Source of the DNA: Elephas maximus indicus
Lineage: Eukaryota > Chordata > Mammalia > Proboscidea > Elephantidae
Assembly: GCF_024166365.1 (NCBI RefSeq)
Contig: NC_064825.1
Span: forward strand, 107,336,480-107,400,479
Direction of reading: 5' to 3'
Length of the DNA: 64,000 bases
In this document: in pieces, positions 34,455 to 45,600 of the stretch
Position numbering within the stretch: position 1 is the stretch's first letter
Layout of the letters: each line of letters begins with the position of its first letter
The notes under the pieces: generated by a model
Databases searched by the model: none
What the model was told of the DNA's origin: nothing
What the model saw: the letters and a program-made list of their open reading frames with translations, nothing else
Translations under genes and position numbers: made by a program

Positions 34455-34603
34455 AAAAAAAAGCTATCAAGTGAATTCCGATCCTGGTGACCCTATAGGA
34501 CAGAGTAGAACTGCCCCTAGAGTTTCCAAGGAGCAGCTGGTGGATTTGAACTGTCAACCTTACGTTAGCAGCTGAGTTCTTAACCACTATACCACCTGGG
34601 TTC
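34455..34603 (-). repeat. AfroSINE, minus strand
   Basis: The plus strand reads GACCCTATAGGACAGAGTAG in the middle and CTTAACCACTATACCACCTG at the right end. Nearly full length. Confidence 0.88.
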
Positions 34604-34611
34604 CGGAGTGA

Positions 34612-35430
34612 TTGTTGTTACTTGTAGTTACGTGCTCTCGAGTCCATTATGATTTAGCTACCCCATGCACAACAGAATGAAACACTGCCTGGTCCCAAGC
34701 CATCCTCACAATTGTTATGCTTGAAGCCATTGTTGCAGCCACTGTGTCAATTCATCTCATTGAGGGTCTTCCTCTTTTCCCTGATCCTCTACTTTACCAA
34801 GCATGATGTCCTTCTCCAGGGACTAATTCTTCCTGATAACAAGTCCAAAGTATGTGAGATGAAGTCTGACAATACTGACTTCTAAGGATCATTCTGGCTG
34901 TACTTCTTCCAGGACAGATTTGTTTCTTTCTTTTGGCAGTCCATGGTATATTCAAGGAAACCTGGTGGTGTAGTGGTTAGCTATGGCTTCTAACCAAAAG
35001 GTTGGCAGTTTGAATCCACCAGATACACCTTGGAAACTCTATGGGGCAGTTCTACTCTGCCCTATAGGGTCGCTATGAGTCAGAATCCACTCGACGGCAA
35101 AGGGTTTGGTTTTTTTGATTTGGTATATTCAATGTTCTTCTCCAACAGCACAATTCAAAGGTCTCAATTCTCCTTTGGTTTTCTTTGTTCATCATCCAGC
35201 TTTCACATGCATATGAGGCGACTGAAAACACCCTGGCTTGTGTCAGGTGGACCTTAGTCGTCAAGGTATCATCTTTGCTTTTCAACACTTTAAAGAGGTC
35301 TTTTGCAGCCTACTTGTCCAATGCAATGCATTTTTTGATTTCTTGACATCAGGTTGTTTGGGTGTTGATTTTGGATCCAAGTAAAATGACATCCTTGACA
35401 ACCTCAATCTTTTCTCTGTCACACAATGAT
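34612..35430 (-). mobile_element. RTE/BovB-type LINE 3' end with nested AfroSINE
   Basis: The reverse strand encodes C-terminal RTE pieces, for example LKSKDDTLTTKVHLTQARVF (35270-35290 downward) and WTTNKE-like and LEKDI-like stretches. The 3' tail with GATTGTTGTTACTTG lies at the left. A forward AfroSINE splits it at about 34953-35122. 5'-truncated and decayed. Confidence 0.75.
34953..35122 (+). repeat. AfroSINE inserted into an RTE copy
   Basis: Full-length forward copy from GGAAACCTGGTGGTGTAGTG to GGTTTGGTTTTTTTGATTT. The RTE sequence GGTATATTCA stands on both sides as a target-site duplication. Confidence 0.9.
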
Positions 35431-35514
35431 ATGAAGGTGATATGATTTTAGATGACTAGATTATATGATCTAGTCACTCAATTATAACATGGTTCAGAAT
35501 AGTTGGATTGTTGG

Positions 35515-35795
35515 GGCATAGAGACAGAGAGAATAAGAAGGAGATAAAGAAGGAGGAGGAAAGAAGAGAGAGAAAGAAGCAGGAAGGTGAGGAGTTTTGG
35601 GAGGAGGAGAGAAGAGATAGTAAAGAAAGGAAAGGAAAGAAAAGTGAGAAGAAAGGAGGGACTGGGAAAGGGAAGGAAAGGGAAAAGAGGGAAGGAAAGA
35701 AAGAAGAGAAAACAGTAAAGAAAAGAGGATGCGAAGAGTGTGGAGGTGAAGGTAGAGTAGGGGAGGGGAGGAGAAGAGGAGAGGAAAATTGAGAG
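35515..35795 (+). repeat. purine-rich low-complexity tract
   Basis: About 280 bp almost purely A and G on the plus strand, made of GAGGA, GAAAG and AAGGA units. Open frames on both strands here are compositional artefacts. Confidence 0.9.
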
Positions 35796-36195
35796 GAAGG
35801 GTGGAATGTGAACAAATAAGGGCCAGATTATCAAAGTCCTTTTTAAAGGGGGTGACTTAAAAAAAAATAAATAAAAATTGACAATGAGAAATTTTAAACA
35901 GTAGAGTGGAAGGGCTATTTTTGAAGTGTTATTATATCATTCAGGCTAAGGTGAGGAGTGACAGGCAGCAGCATCACAGGTGTGGAAACCCCCCCCCACA
36001 CAGGAGCATGCACATAATCCTAGTTAAATGCAGGAGTTTACTGAGTGTACTTAAGGGCTCTTCCTCTTTAATAAGAAAACAAATAGGTTTAATTCTCGTG
36101 TCCTCAGAACATCATAGACGGGACCTTAAAAGTATTCTTGTTTAAGGCTGAGAATGAACTCTTCGATTTTCCTTGTATTTTTGCACAATTTATTT
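35796..36195. other. unassigned stretch before the OR5-like gene
   Basis: Non-coding, with a C8 run near 35990. I see no exon 1 signal as clear as in the OR8K5-like units. Confidence 0.35.
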
Positions 36196-36266
36196 TCTTG
36201 GTTTTTTTTTTTTTTTTTTTTTTTTTCTTATCCCAGCAAAAGCACCCTCCAATCTGAGACAAAAGC
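36196..36266 (+). promoter_or_regulatory. splice acceptor and 5' UTR of OR5-like gene
   Basis: A long T run (about 36199-36226) followed by CTTATCCCAG makes a strong acceptor ending near 36236. About 30 nt of 5' UTR precede ATG 36267. Confidence 0.65.
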
Positions 36267-37205
36267 ATGACCAACCACACAACCGTGACTGAATTTGTTC
36301 TCCTGGGATTCAGGGATCATCCGGAGCTGCAGTGCTTTCTTTTTGTGCTGTTCCTACTTACCTATATGACCTCTGTGATTGAAAATCTCGGCATGATCCT
36401 GTTAATCAAAACTGACTCCCATTTCCACACTCCCATGTACTTCTTTCTCAGTAACTTGTCCCTTGTTGATTTGTGCTACTCTTCTGTCATTGCCCCCAAT
36501 ATGCTGGTGAACTTCTGGGTGAAGAACCCAGTCATTTCATTTAATGGATGTGCCACCCAATTCTTCTTTTTTGGTTCCTTTGCTGGCATTGAGGGCTTCC
36601 TGTTGTCTGTGATGGCCTATGACCGTTATGTGGCCATCTGCAAGCCTCTCCTCTACACAGTCACCATGTCCCCCCATCTCAGCATCCTCTTGGTGTTATT
36701 TACATATCTTGCAGGCTTTATAAATGCTGCCATTCACACTGGCTTCACCTTCCAGCTATCTTTCTGTTGCGCAAATGTCATCAACCACTTTTTCTGTGAC
36801 ACACCACCGCTCCTTAAACTCTCTTGTTCTGACACACACATCAATGAGGTTGTCATTTTTGCTTTTGCCAGTTTTAATGAACTGAGCTGCCTCCTGACTA
36901 TTCTCATTTCTTATCTTTACATCCTGGCGGCCATCTTGAGGATCCGGTCTGCTGAGGGAAGGTGCAAAGCCTTCTCCACCTGTGCTTCCCATTTGATGGC
37001 AGTCACCATCTTCTTTGGGACAATCCTCTTCATGTATCTGCACCCCAGTCCCAGCTACTCAATGGACCAAGACAAAGTAGTATCTGTGTTTTATACGCTT
37101 ATCATCCCTGTGTTAAATCCTCTCATCTATAGTCTGAGAAACAAAGAGGTCAAATCTTCCCTAGGGAAAATTTTTAAAACAAATTATTTTTACTCATGTT
37201 GTTAG
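36267..37205 (+). CDS. olfactory receptor, OR5-type, intact
   Basis: A single-exon class II olfactory receptor of 312 aa with all family landmarks: NHT glycosylation at residues 3-5, FHTPMYFF from 53, the disulfide Cys95, [10 protein letters not shown] at 116-125, HFFCD in loop 2 at 174-178, SY at 215-216 in TM5, KAFSTC at 234-239 and [12 protein letters not shown] at 281-292. The TM1 motif normally GN reads EN (Glu39-Asn40), an unusual charge in the membrane. It shares much less with the OR8K5-like copies than they share with each other and sits in a block that interrupts unit C. In human 11q12 an OR5 gene (OR5J2) lies next to OR8K5 as I recall, so an OR5J/OR5T-type identity is possible, but I do not assign a symbol. 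Confidence 0.92.
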   Translation: MTNHTTVTEFVLLGFRDHPELQCFLFVLFLLTYMTSVIENLGMILLIKTDSHFHTPMYFFLSNLSLVDLCYSSVIAPNMLVNFWVKNPVISFNGCATQFFFFGSFAGIEGFLLSVMAYDRYVAICKPLLYTVTMSPHLSILLVLFTYLAGFINAAIHTGFTFQLSFCCANVINHFFCDTPPLLKLSCSDTHINEVVIFAFASFNELSCLLTILISYLYILAAILRIRSAEGRCKAFSTCASHLMAVTIFFGTILFMYLHPSPSYSMDQDKVVSVFYTLIIPVLNPLIYSLRNKEVKSSLGKIFKTNYFYSCC

Positions 37206-37735
37206 AATCATAAAAGGGTGGGATTTGAGGACTACAATGGAAACTAACTCTAACTGAACTCAGCTTCATTCACCCTGGCTCCTACCTTTATCCTGTCATA
37301 AGCTTTCTTCTGATAACAGAGTTGGACTAAATGTCCCAGATATGTTAGGGAATATGGTCACTCTGTATAAATACCACTCATTCCGCAGAACCTAAACTCC
37401 AGAAAATAACCAAATATCACATTTTAATACCGTGTTCATAGGTGTAAATCCCAGTATAGAAACAGATGGGGGAGAGAGAGAGAGTGAGTGGCCAGGGGAC
37501 TGATTCCAATCTTCTTCCCTGTCTAATGGCATCTTTATCAGGTGGTGGTGGACCTGTCAGAGGAGAGGTGATTAGGACCAAGCTGAGTCAGAATATCCCA
37601 ATGGACTCTGACAGGGTTTTGAGGCTGCCTTTTTCCCTAGTGAATCAGAGGCAAATTTTAGAAGTAAGTCTTGATAGGGGTTCTGTCTTAATGTCGTTAG
37701 GATGCCTTAAAAAAAAAAAAAAAAAAGATACTTTT
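37206..37735 (+). other. 3' flank of OR5-like gene
   Basis: Non-coding, with a GA-rich run near 37470-37490 and a run of A at about 37709-37725 just before the mariner relic. No gene is seen. Confidence 0.4.
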
Positions 37736-37741
37736 TGTGCC

Positions 37742-38287
37742 ATGGAAAAAAACAATTTTGAGGTCTGGACTAATATTAAAATTTTAACAAAACTTAAGTG
37801 GACATCTTCCTAAATCATTGAAATTTTGTGACAAATTTATGAGAATCCTGTCCCACATAAAACAAGTTTTCAGATAGATCAAACATTTTAAGGAAGGTTG
37901 GAAAGACCTCCAGAATGAGCCAAGAGAGGGAAGATTGCTCAGAAGGTTATGGCAACTGTTTTGTTTGGGAGGGTTTCAAAGGGATAATCTTGATAGATAT
38001 TCTCAAAGGACACAAAATGATCACAGGGGCTTATTATGAAGAAGTTTTAAGAAAACAGAAAACTGCATTAGTGACAAAAAGGCCAGAAAACCTGTGCCAA
38101 GGATTTTTTTTTCCATCACGACAATGTACCCACTTATTCTTAGAGGGTAGCGTTCTTTGAGAATTTCACTGGGAAAACTTACCCCATTTGCCCCATAGCC
38201 CTGACCTTGGCCCTTCAGATTTCTTTTTGTTTCCAAAACTTAAGAACATTTAAAAGGAATACAATTTGAGTCCCTTGAGGATTCAGA
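37742..38287 (+). mobile_element. mariner-type DNA transposon relic
   Basis: Broken transposase. An N-terminal helix-turn-helix part reads MEKNNFEVWTNIKILTKLKW at 37742 onward. After an apparent internal deletion, the catalytic part shows GIILIDILKGHKMITGAYYE (about 37984), KTALVTKRPENL and a shifted HHDN..PTH segment near 38116-38137. A Pro-Asp-Leu-xxx-Ser-Asp-Phe segment like the mariner PDLAPSDF motif follows near 38200. Terminal repeats were not found. Stops, shifts and the internal loss make it inactive. Confidence 0.75.
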
Positions 38288-38289
38288 AG

Positions 38290-39462
38290 AGTACTGGGAT
38301 GAGGGGCATTGTTGCTGATTGTAGAATCCTCTTGGCTGAAAGCAGAGAATACCAGAAAGATGTTTACCTCTGTTTTATTGACTATACAAAGAGACTCAAC
38401 TGTGTGGATCGTAACAAATTATGGATAACATTGTGAAAAATGGGAGTTTCAGAACTCTTAATTGTGTTCATGAGGAACCTACACATAGACTAAGAGGTAA
38501 TTGTTGGAACAGAGCAAGGTGATATGCACAGTTTAAAATCATGAAAGGTGTGCATCAAGGTCGTATCCTTTCACCATATTATTCAATCTGTATGCTGAAC
38601 AAATAATCTGATAATCTGGACTATATGCAGAAAAATTTGACATCAGGATTGGAAGGAACACTCATTAACAACTTGAGGTATGTGGATGACACAACCTTGC
38701 TTGCTGAAAGTGAAAAGGACTTGAAGCACTTATTGATGAAGTTCAAAGACTACAGCCTCGAGTATGGATTACACCTCCACATTAATGAAACAAAAATCAT
38801 CACAAATGGACCAATAAGCAACATCATGAAAAATGGAGAAAAGTTTGAAGTTGTCTAGGATTTCATTTTACTTGGACCCATAATCAACACCCATGGAATC
38901 AACAGTCAAGAAAACCAAATGATGCGTTGCATTTGGCAAATCTGCTGCAAAAGACCTCTACAATACGTTAAAAAGTGAAGATGTCACCTTGAGAACCAAG
39001 GTGTGTCTGACTCAAGCCATGGTATTTTCAATCACCCTACAGGCATGCAAAACCTGGAAAATAAAAAAGGAAGACTGAAAAATAACTAATGCTTTTGAAT
39101 TATGATGTTGGTGAAGCATGTTGAGAATACCACAGACTTCCAGAGGAGCAAACAAATCTGTCTCGCAAGAAGGACAATCCTCCTTAGAGCCGAGGATAGC
39201 GAGACTTCATCTCACATACTTTGATCATGTCATCAGGAGGGAACAGTCCATGGAGAAGGATATAATGCTTGGTAGAGGGTCAATGAAAGAGATAAAGGCC
39301 CTCAAAGAGATGGATTGACAAAGTGGCTGCAATGATGGGATCAAGTATAGCAATGATTGCGAGGATGGAGCAGGACCAGGAACTTTTTTTTCTCTTTGTA
39401 CATGTACTCATAGTGATGAGTGTGAATCCACTGGAAGACACCTAACAACAACAGCTCAACAG
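38290..39462 (+). mobile_element. RTE/BovB-type LINE, 5'-truncated
   Basis: Begins in the reverse transcriptase and keeps a segment like KDVYLCFIDYTKRLNCVD near 38357-38410 and LRYVDDTTLLAESEKDLKHL (YADD replaced by YVDD) at 38673-38733. The 3' end has CACATACTTTGATCATGTCA and finishes in CACCTAACAACAACAG. Several frame breaks. Confidence 0.8.
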
Positions 39463-39589
39463 TTCATCTACTGTAAATACTTTTGTCTTAAATTTCAAGT
39501 AGTATAATATCAATACCTACCTTATAAGACATTTCCCTGTGATCAGAAATAGAACACAGTATGTTTTCATTTTCATTAGAAGACCCTGA

Positions 39590-41241
39590 ATATGAGAGGA
39601 GATTATAAGGGAATCTAAGTTGATTAGGCTACAAAACTTCATTAGCTCCAATCATGGCAGTTGCGGTGTTTTTACCCAATTAATCCATGCCTTCTAAATT
39701 TGTTTGCCAGCTGTGCCCTCCCACAGGAGTTATTTTCATAAGTGCTGCTATGTCATTTTTTTCACATATTGCTGTGAAAAAATTAGCATAGCTAGATTAT
39801 GAAAGCACCTCATGGAGGGGTGAGATCTGGCTTGCAAACAAACATAGAAGGCAGGAGTAATTTGGGTAAACATATGGTAACTTTGATTTACTGCTTTTCC
39901 TTGTTAAACTATGAAATGAAAGGAACAGGGCTTATCACTGAAGTAGCTGAAAATCACAGCAGTATACTATTTAATTTCTCCATTGTATATTTCTAAAAAC
40001 AGGCAATTCCAATATATGATTCTATAAATGTGTACATATTTTAAATGCAATATATTGCCCACCGTCAATGCAATAATAAAGGAAATAAAGCACATAGATG
40101 TAAACATTCAAAATCTTTGAATAATGATATAAATCCTAGACTTTAGTGGGAATGGATCGAGAGCTTGTGGGTTTTGAAGCTTAGAAAAATTATAAATCTT
40201 GACTTAAAAAAGGAAAAGAAATAAAACTACAAGTGTAAATTGAGCCATAAATGGGAATTGTTAGCCATAAATATTCATATCTAAAAAAAGGTATTAGTAA
40301 TGTCCAGGCACTTCCAAAAATATGGGGTGTTAAGAATGTTCTTGGAAGCCACTTCAACACCAGGACAAATAGCATTATTCAATTATACATGCCATTGATT
40401 TTAACCAGTCAAATGTCACCATTACATATCAAATAAATTCTTATCATTTCAATTTCCTCTTAGTCAGAATCCAAAAATGCCTGCAAACACTCTGATGCAG
40501 CCTGACAGTAAGTGAGGTTCAACAGAGCTGAAGACAGGGTGGAAAAAGACGGAATGGCCTTAACTGATCTTGGTTAAAATATATTAATTTCCCAATGCTA
40601 CAGAGATGTATCAGTATGTGACTGTATTATTAAAAGCTGACTCAAAGCCTTTGAAGAGGCCGGTGCAAATGAGAAACCCAAAAACATATCTTCACTAGCT
40701 TCATATTTTCTCTGCCTATTTCTTTAAAGCCACTAATTTCCCCAAGATTTCTCAAACAAAATTGGAAATGTACTAAAGAAAACTGTGAAGACATTGGGAA
40801 GATAAAATAAAGTCTATTGAATAGAGTAGAACTACCCCAGGGGATTTCCAAGGACTGACTGGTGGATTTGAACTGCCGACCTTTTTGTTAGCAGCTGAGT
40901 TCTTAACCACAACGCCACCAGGGCCCCAAATAAAGGTTATAAAGGCTAGCATCTGTATATTAACAACTATATGGCTTATTGTAGATGTATATGGTCCAAA
41001 AATTGCTGAACCTGTGTTATGCCAGTGTATAGTTGGTTTCATAAGGATCCTTCAGTTTTGGAAGTATTATCTTTGACAGTTTATTTTAGCTTAAAATCAG
41101 ATGTGGAATTACTTTATGTTTTCTTGTATGAAGAAAAAGCCTCCATTGTGTCAACAAATATCATCATCTGTTTAGATAAACACCACATGAAAGCTAAAAC
41201 CAATACCTCTGGTTCTTCCCAAGAAGAGAAAATTGGACGAA
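39590..41241 (+). other. second part of inferred intron, unit C
   Basis: It is collinear with the last 2.6 kb of introns A and D. It includes an AfroSINE at 40815-40927. The acceptor before pseudogene C, TTCTTCCCAAG near 41222, has lost the CAG of the others. Confidence 0.5.
40815..40927 (-). repeat. AfroSINE fragment, minus strand
   Basis: AGAGTAGAACTACCCCAGGG to CACAACGCCACCAGGGCCCC on the plus strand. The 3' tail is missing. Confidence 0.85.
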
Positions 41242-42161
41242 ATGGGCCAACGGAATCTAGCAGTGCTGACCGAATTCATTTTAATGGGAGTATCAAAGAG
41301 ACATGAAATGCTTCTCCCTCTTTTTGGTGTCTTCCTTGTCATCTACACTATCACAGTTGTGGACAACCTGGGCATAATCATCTTGACCAAGATGGACTCC
41401 CACTTACACACACCCATTTATTTTTTTATCAGACACCTGGTTTTCACTGGTCTTGGTAATTCTACTGTTATTTACCCCAAGGTTCTAGTAAATTTTGTGT
41501 TAGATCAAAATACCATTTTCTATTATGAATGTGCCATACAAGATGGCATTCCACATTTTATACATTATCACTGAACTCTATATCCTAGATGGGCTGTGAC
41601 TGCTATCCGGCCACCTGTAACCCTCTGCTCTAAAATGTTAACATGTCCCAGACACTTTGTCATGTGCTAATAGGCATTCTGTACCTCTTCTGTACCTTTA
41701 AGTCTCTCTTGGTCACCAGTAATATTTTTACATCGACCTTCTGTGGTTCTAAAGTTGTCAGTTTTTTCTTCAGTGATAATATTCCCTTAATGCCTTTGCT
41801 ATATTCAAATGAACTACAAATAGAATTGATCATAATGTTTCAATCATTTAATTCGATGTCCTTGCTCCTGGTAGTCCTGGTATCCTGCATGCTGATTCTG
41901 ATAACCATATTTTGAATTAATTCTGCTGAGGGAAGGAAAAAAAAAAAACAGACTCTCCACGTGTGGTTCTTACCTGAAAGTGGTGGTTATATTCTGTGAT
42001 TCTCTAAAACTTCTGTATGTGCACCCTGAATCAAAATTACTTCTGTGTTTTATGCTTTAATCATCTCTATGCTTAACTCCTTTATATACAGCTTGAGGAA
42101 CAAAGAGGTAAAAAACACCCTCTACAGGACCTTTAAAAATCCCTGTGAACTTTGTATTTAA
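41242..42161 (+). pseudogene. olfactory receptor C, OR8K5-like, degenerate
   Basis: Starts MGQRNLAVLTEFILMGV at ATG 41242 and reads well to residue 97 (YECAIQ). There the frame breaks near 41540, so the first frame ends [16 protein letters not shown] is destroyed (41590-41620). A second readable piece at 41643-41915 gives SQTLCHVLIGILYL to MLILITIF with HFYCD changed to FFFSD. KAFSTC is disrupted by an A run near 41940, and the end still reads [15 protein letters not shown] to a stop at 42159-42161. At least three frame breaks and several stops make it a clear pseudogene, and it is the most diverged of the five copies. Confidence 0.9.
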
Positions 42162-43249
42162 TATTCAATATTATTCTAATAAACTATTAAATAGGCAAAT
42201 GTATTTGATCAGATTTCTAGTACATATAATTACATTTTCTTGGTTTTAGAGCAGAAACTAATTATAAAGCACAGACATATGGATTGTTTCCCTTATATTC
42301 ATTCAAATTTATATTAATCATATTTTTTATCTTAAAGGTAATGTCCTTCCTAAGATTCCTTGTTTCTGTTTCAGTGTTTTCTTATGTAATTACATTGGAG
42401 CTCATAGTTCACCCTGTGGAACACTCACTACACTCTACATCAATAAATCACATGTTTATTTCTGTCAGTGTTTATTAAGGATGGAGATCTTCTGAATCTA
42501 ATTTTCTTCGTACTTTCTGAGCCTAAATCAAGAGGGTAAGCAAAGTTGAAGAAAAAGAGTTTACTGTGTCCTTGTTGGAAACCTGGTGGCGCAGTGCTTA
42601 AGAGGAACGTCTGTTAACCAAAAGGCTGGCAGTTCAAATCCACAGGCTTTCCTTGGAAACTCTACGGGGCAGTTCTGCTGTGCCCTATAGGGTCTCTATG
42701 AGTAGGAGTGGACTCGACAGCAAAGAGGTTTGGTTTTGGTTTTTGTGTCCCTGTTGACACTATGAATGATTTATTTGTCCTCTTATCAAGCAATTTGACT
42801 GAGGCAAGTATTTCTAATTATCTATTCTATAATCAAACATGTATGTATACTAGATGATTTTGATCTGTTAGCATTTGATTTGATTTCTTTACTCTTCAGT
42901 ACCTAGCACCCTCCTTAGATTACTAGTGTCCCATATGCAGATTCTATTGATCATATTTAAATGCAAAGATAGTTGCTAGGAAAGTAAGAATGGATGAAAA
43001 AATTGAATAAAAGAGAAAGTGGAGAATGATAAAAGGAAAAATGAAGGAAAGATATGATGGATAATTGGAAGGACTAAAGGATTTATTATAGGTGATAACT
43101 GATGGAGAACATCATGGTGAAAACTATTTTAAGAACCAGAAGAAAGTACTGATGCATTTTCTAATTCATATTTTCAGTGAACTTGGAGAATGTTATATGG
43201 GTAAAGAAGGAATAACAACATGTTAACACAACAAATAAATTCATGATTA
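42162..43249 (+). other. 3' flank of OR C with one AfroSINE
   Basis: The first part matches the B/E 3' flank, with AATAAA at 42442-42447. From about 42840 it matches the A/D 3' flank to about 43245. The AfroSINE at 42578-42745 lies between. No gene is seen. Confidence 0.5.
42578..42745 (+). repeat. AfroSINE with target-site duplication
   Basis: Full length from GGAAACCTGGTGGCGCAGTG to GGTTTGGTTTTGGTTTTT. GTGTCCTTGTT before and GTGTCCCTGTT after form an 11-bp duplication with one mismatch. The head is tRNA-like, carrying a TTCAAATCC B-box-like sequence. Confidence 0.92.
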
Positions 43250-43875
43250 TGATAGGGGAAAAGACACCAGAATCAAATCCAATCAAGATAGATCTTTATT
43301 AAACCAAAGCAAAGAAAATAATTCAAATTATCTTGCACTGGGCACAAGAGACTAACAAATCTGTTAAATCCCAGTCCTGGAGTCATTAATATGTTATTAC
43401 AGAAAGAAGTAAAGTTGAGAAAAATTCTGATTTGTTTTTCATGGACACATCATTGGTACAGGAATAGTAACCAGAATGGAATATTCAGAGTGATTTGTTT
43501 AAAGACTTTTTGTTGACTAGTTACCACCTGGTAATTTGTGCTTTGCTAAATAATTACTGCTTAGTGACTATACTTGCATTTTGAAGAGGGAGATTTACAG
43601 GAGATTTGGCAAATATTCATTTCTGGAAAAGCAGAGGTTACACGAAGCCTGACTGGCAATAAACTGACAACATTAGTTCTTGACTTGATTACAAAGAAAA
43701 CATTTCCTCAGATACCAGACAACAGGCAGAAGTGCTCTTGCTTTCTATAGGTATGAGCCAGTTCAGTTTTCTGGCTCCACATGTTTTCTACACAGAATGG
43801 ATTCCAGGCCTCTACTCTACTTTAGCCTCCTTACTCCAGCCAAGCACCTCATAGAGTTTTAGGGTCTCTATATCA
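43250..43875 (-). mobile_element. 3' LTR of an endogenous retrovirus fossil, minus strand
   Basis: 626 bp bounded by the inverted termini TGATA and TATCA. In minus orientation the polyadenylation hexamer is near its 3' end (plus strand TTTATT near 43304). A purine tract, AATCAAAAGGAGGGAA on the minus strand, lies directly 5' of it (43876-43891), as expected of a polypurine primer beside a 3' LTR. The copy is old and broken. The family is not named; an ERV class I or III origin is possible. Confidence 0.65.
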
Positions 43876-45600
43876 TTCCCTCCTTTTGATTAGTTGAACA
43901 TCCTTTGATTTCTTTAATATCATTCTTCAGCATGGACTCTGTTTCCTTGGTGGTAGCCTATTTGTTTTGGGGCCTATTAAACTCAGTGCTTTGAGATTTT
44001 ATGTGTGTATATATACATATTTGTTTTTGAGCCAGATACCATCTGATTCTTCATTATGTACCATTGAAACCATCATCACCATGCTGTACATTATTCAATG
44101 GTTGAGGGCATTTATTCACAGCCCTTTGTTGAATTACAGGAATAACACGCTCCTTTCATTTGAACTAAAGGAGCATGCAGGACTCATCCTCCCTGTTACA
44201 GAAATGAACAAAATCAAAATGCATGAGCTGCTTTGGAGATGTAGAGATATTTATCCAATATATTTTTCATCATAGGAATGGAGGGTTCATGGGAATTCTA
44301 GGGTCCCAAAGGCACATTCGCTATTCATACTCCATCCATGTAAACAAAGCAAGATGAAATAAAAGTTTAGCATTAGAATTTTTCTCTAGACAGTTTGATC
44401 CTCCACACAGAAACATGTACCCACAAGAAGCACATATTACTCCCATTCTCACTGAGGAAAAGGGAAAGGGAATAGTCTGATTTGCTTTTGCAAGTCATTT
44501 TTCACTATGGAAGTTATTATAAATAGACAAGCTTTCTAATCTAGATCTTTCCTTAAAATGGGACTAAACAGGACCTCTGAATTCTCATAATTACAAAAAT
44601 CTACTAATGCAGTATAAACCTATTGTTATGGAGAAAAATGAAAGGACATTCATTACCATAAACCATACCAGGACAAATAAATACTTGGGTAAGACAAAAA
44701 CCGAGCACAGAAGGGTAAATAGAGGAATTAGAGAGATCTCATTACCTGAATGACTAGGAGGACAATAGTCATGGTTTGAAAAATTCCTCTGAGTCAAAGA
44801 ACCTAGAAAACAAAATTCAGACAGGAGATAAATCCCATGGTGTTTCAGGTTTTAATTTCTTTGATTTAGCAGCTCTTTTTTTGTGCATGGGTGTCAGCTG
44901 TTAATACACTTTGTGTACATAGTATTGTAACACAATCAAAGTACAAACACATCTTTGTGAGGTCAACATATAACTAAAGCTAGTCTATTTTTTTGTGCAT
45001 GGGTGTCAGCTGTTACTACGCTTTGTATACATAGCGTTGTAACACAATCAAAGTACAAACACATCTTTGTGAGGTCAACATACAACTAAAGCTAGTCTAT
45101 TTTGTAACACAAAGTACAAACACATCTTTGTGAGGTCAACATATAACTAAAACTAGTCTATTTTGTAAAGTCATTTTGCTACTTTCTGATACTTCTTTGG
45201 ATAGGGAAGGGATAACTTGCTGGATTTATGACACTGAATCTTAATTTTAATACTATTCATCTAATACCGTTTGCAATCTTAAAGTGTGTCTCCAAACCTA
45301 AGAATGTGTAGTATCCATGACTAAAGGAATTATTGCCATAGTCAAGCAATTTACAAGCTTACATTCAGTTAGTTCTTTCAAACTTCCATTTAGCTCTGTA
45401 TCTAAGTGAACAATAGTTTGTTCTCCTATTTCTATATCATTGGTCTATATTTCTAATTTTCCCTTCAGATAATTGATTACCCATGGAAGCATAAGGAACA
45501 GCATAAGTTATGTAGTGAGAACCAGTCCAACATGTGGGTAGAAAACTAAATTATTAGTTTCCTATAGTTTACAAAGAGATGTAAAATTTCTCAAAGACAA
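43876..45600 (-). mobile_element. internal remnant of the same retroviral fossil
   Basis: The stretch between the polypurine tract and the edge of the D/E block has no readable gene and carries the 112-bp tandem repeat. No 5' LTR is seen before the block begins, so only the 3' part of the element remains. It is a broken fossil, probably older than the block duplication boundary at about 45613. Confidence 0.4.
44876..45165. repeat. 112-bp tandem repeat, about 2.5 copies
   Basis: Units begin with TTTTTGTGCATGGGTGTCAG at about 44878 and 44990. A third partial copy follows from about 45101, lacking the first half. The units are over 90% alike by eye, so the array is young relative to its surroundings. 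Confidence 0.92.

Noticed and set aside
35474-35834. Long Ser/Phe/Pro-rich and Glu/Lys/Arg-rich open frames on both strands
   Set aside because: They are translations of a low-complexity purine tract.
41019-41306. A frame running into the start of OR C in another phase
   Set aside because: It overlaps the pseudogene start out of frame and has no domain.
42600-42660. A possible tRNA gene, from the tRNA-like head of AfroSINEs with a B-box-like GTTCRAATC
   Set aside because: The head belongs to a SINE with tail and target-site duplication. No cloverleaf with a full acceptor stem is seen.
43967-44275. A 102-codon open frame in the retroviral fossil region
   Set aside because: It lies on the opposite strand to the fossil and has no recognisable domain.
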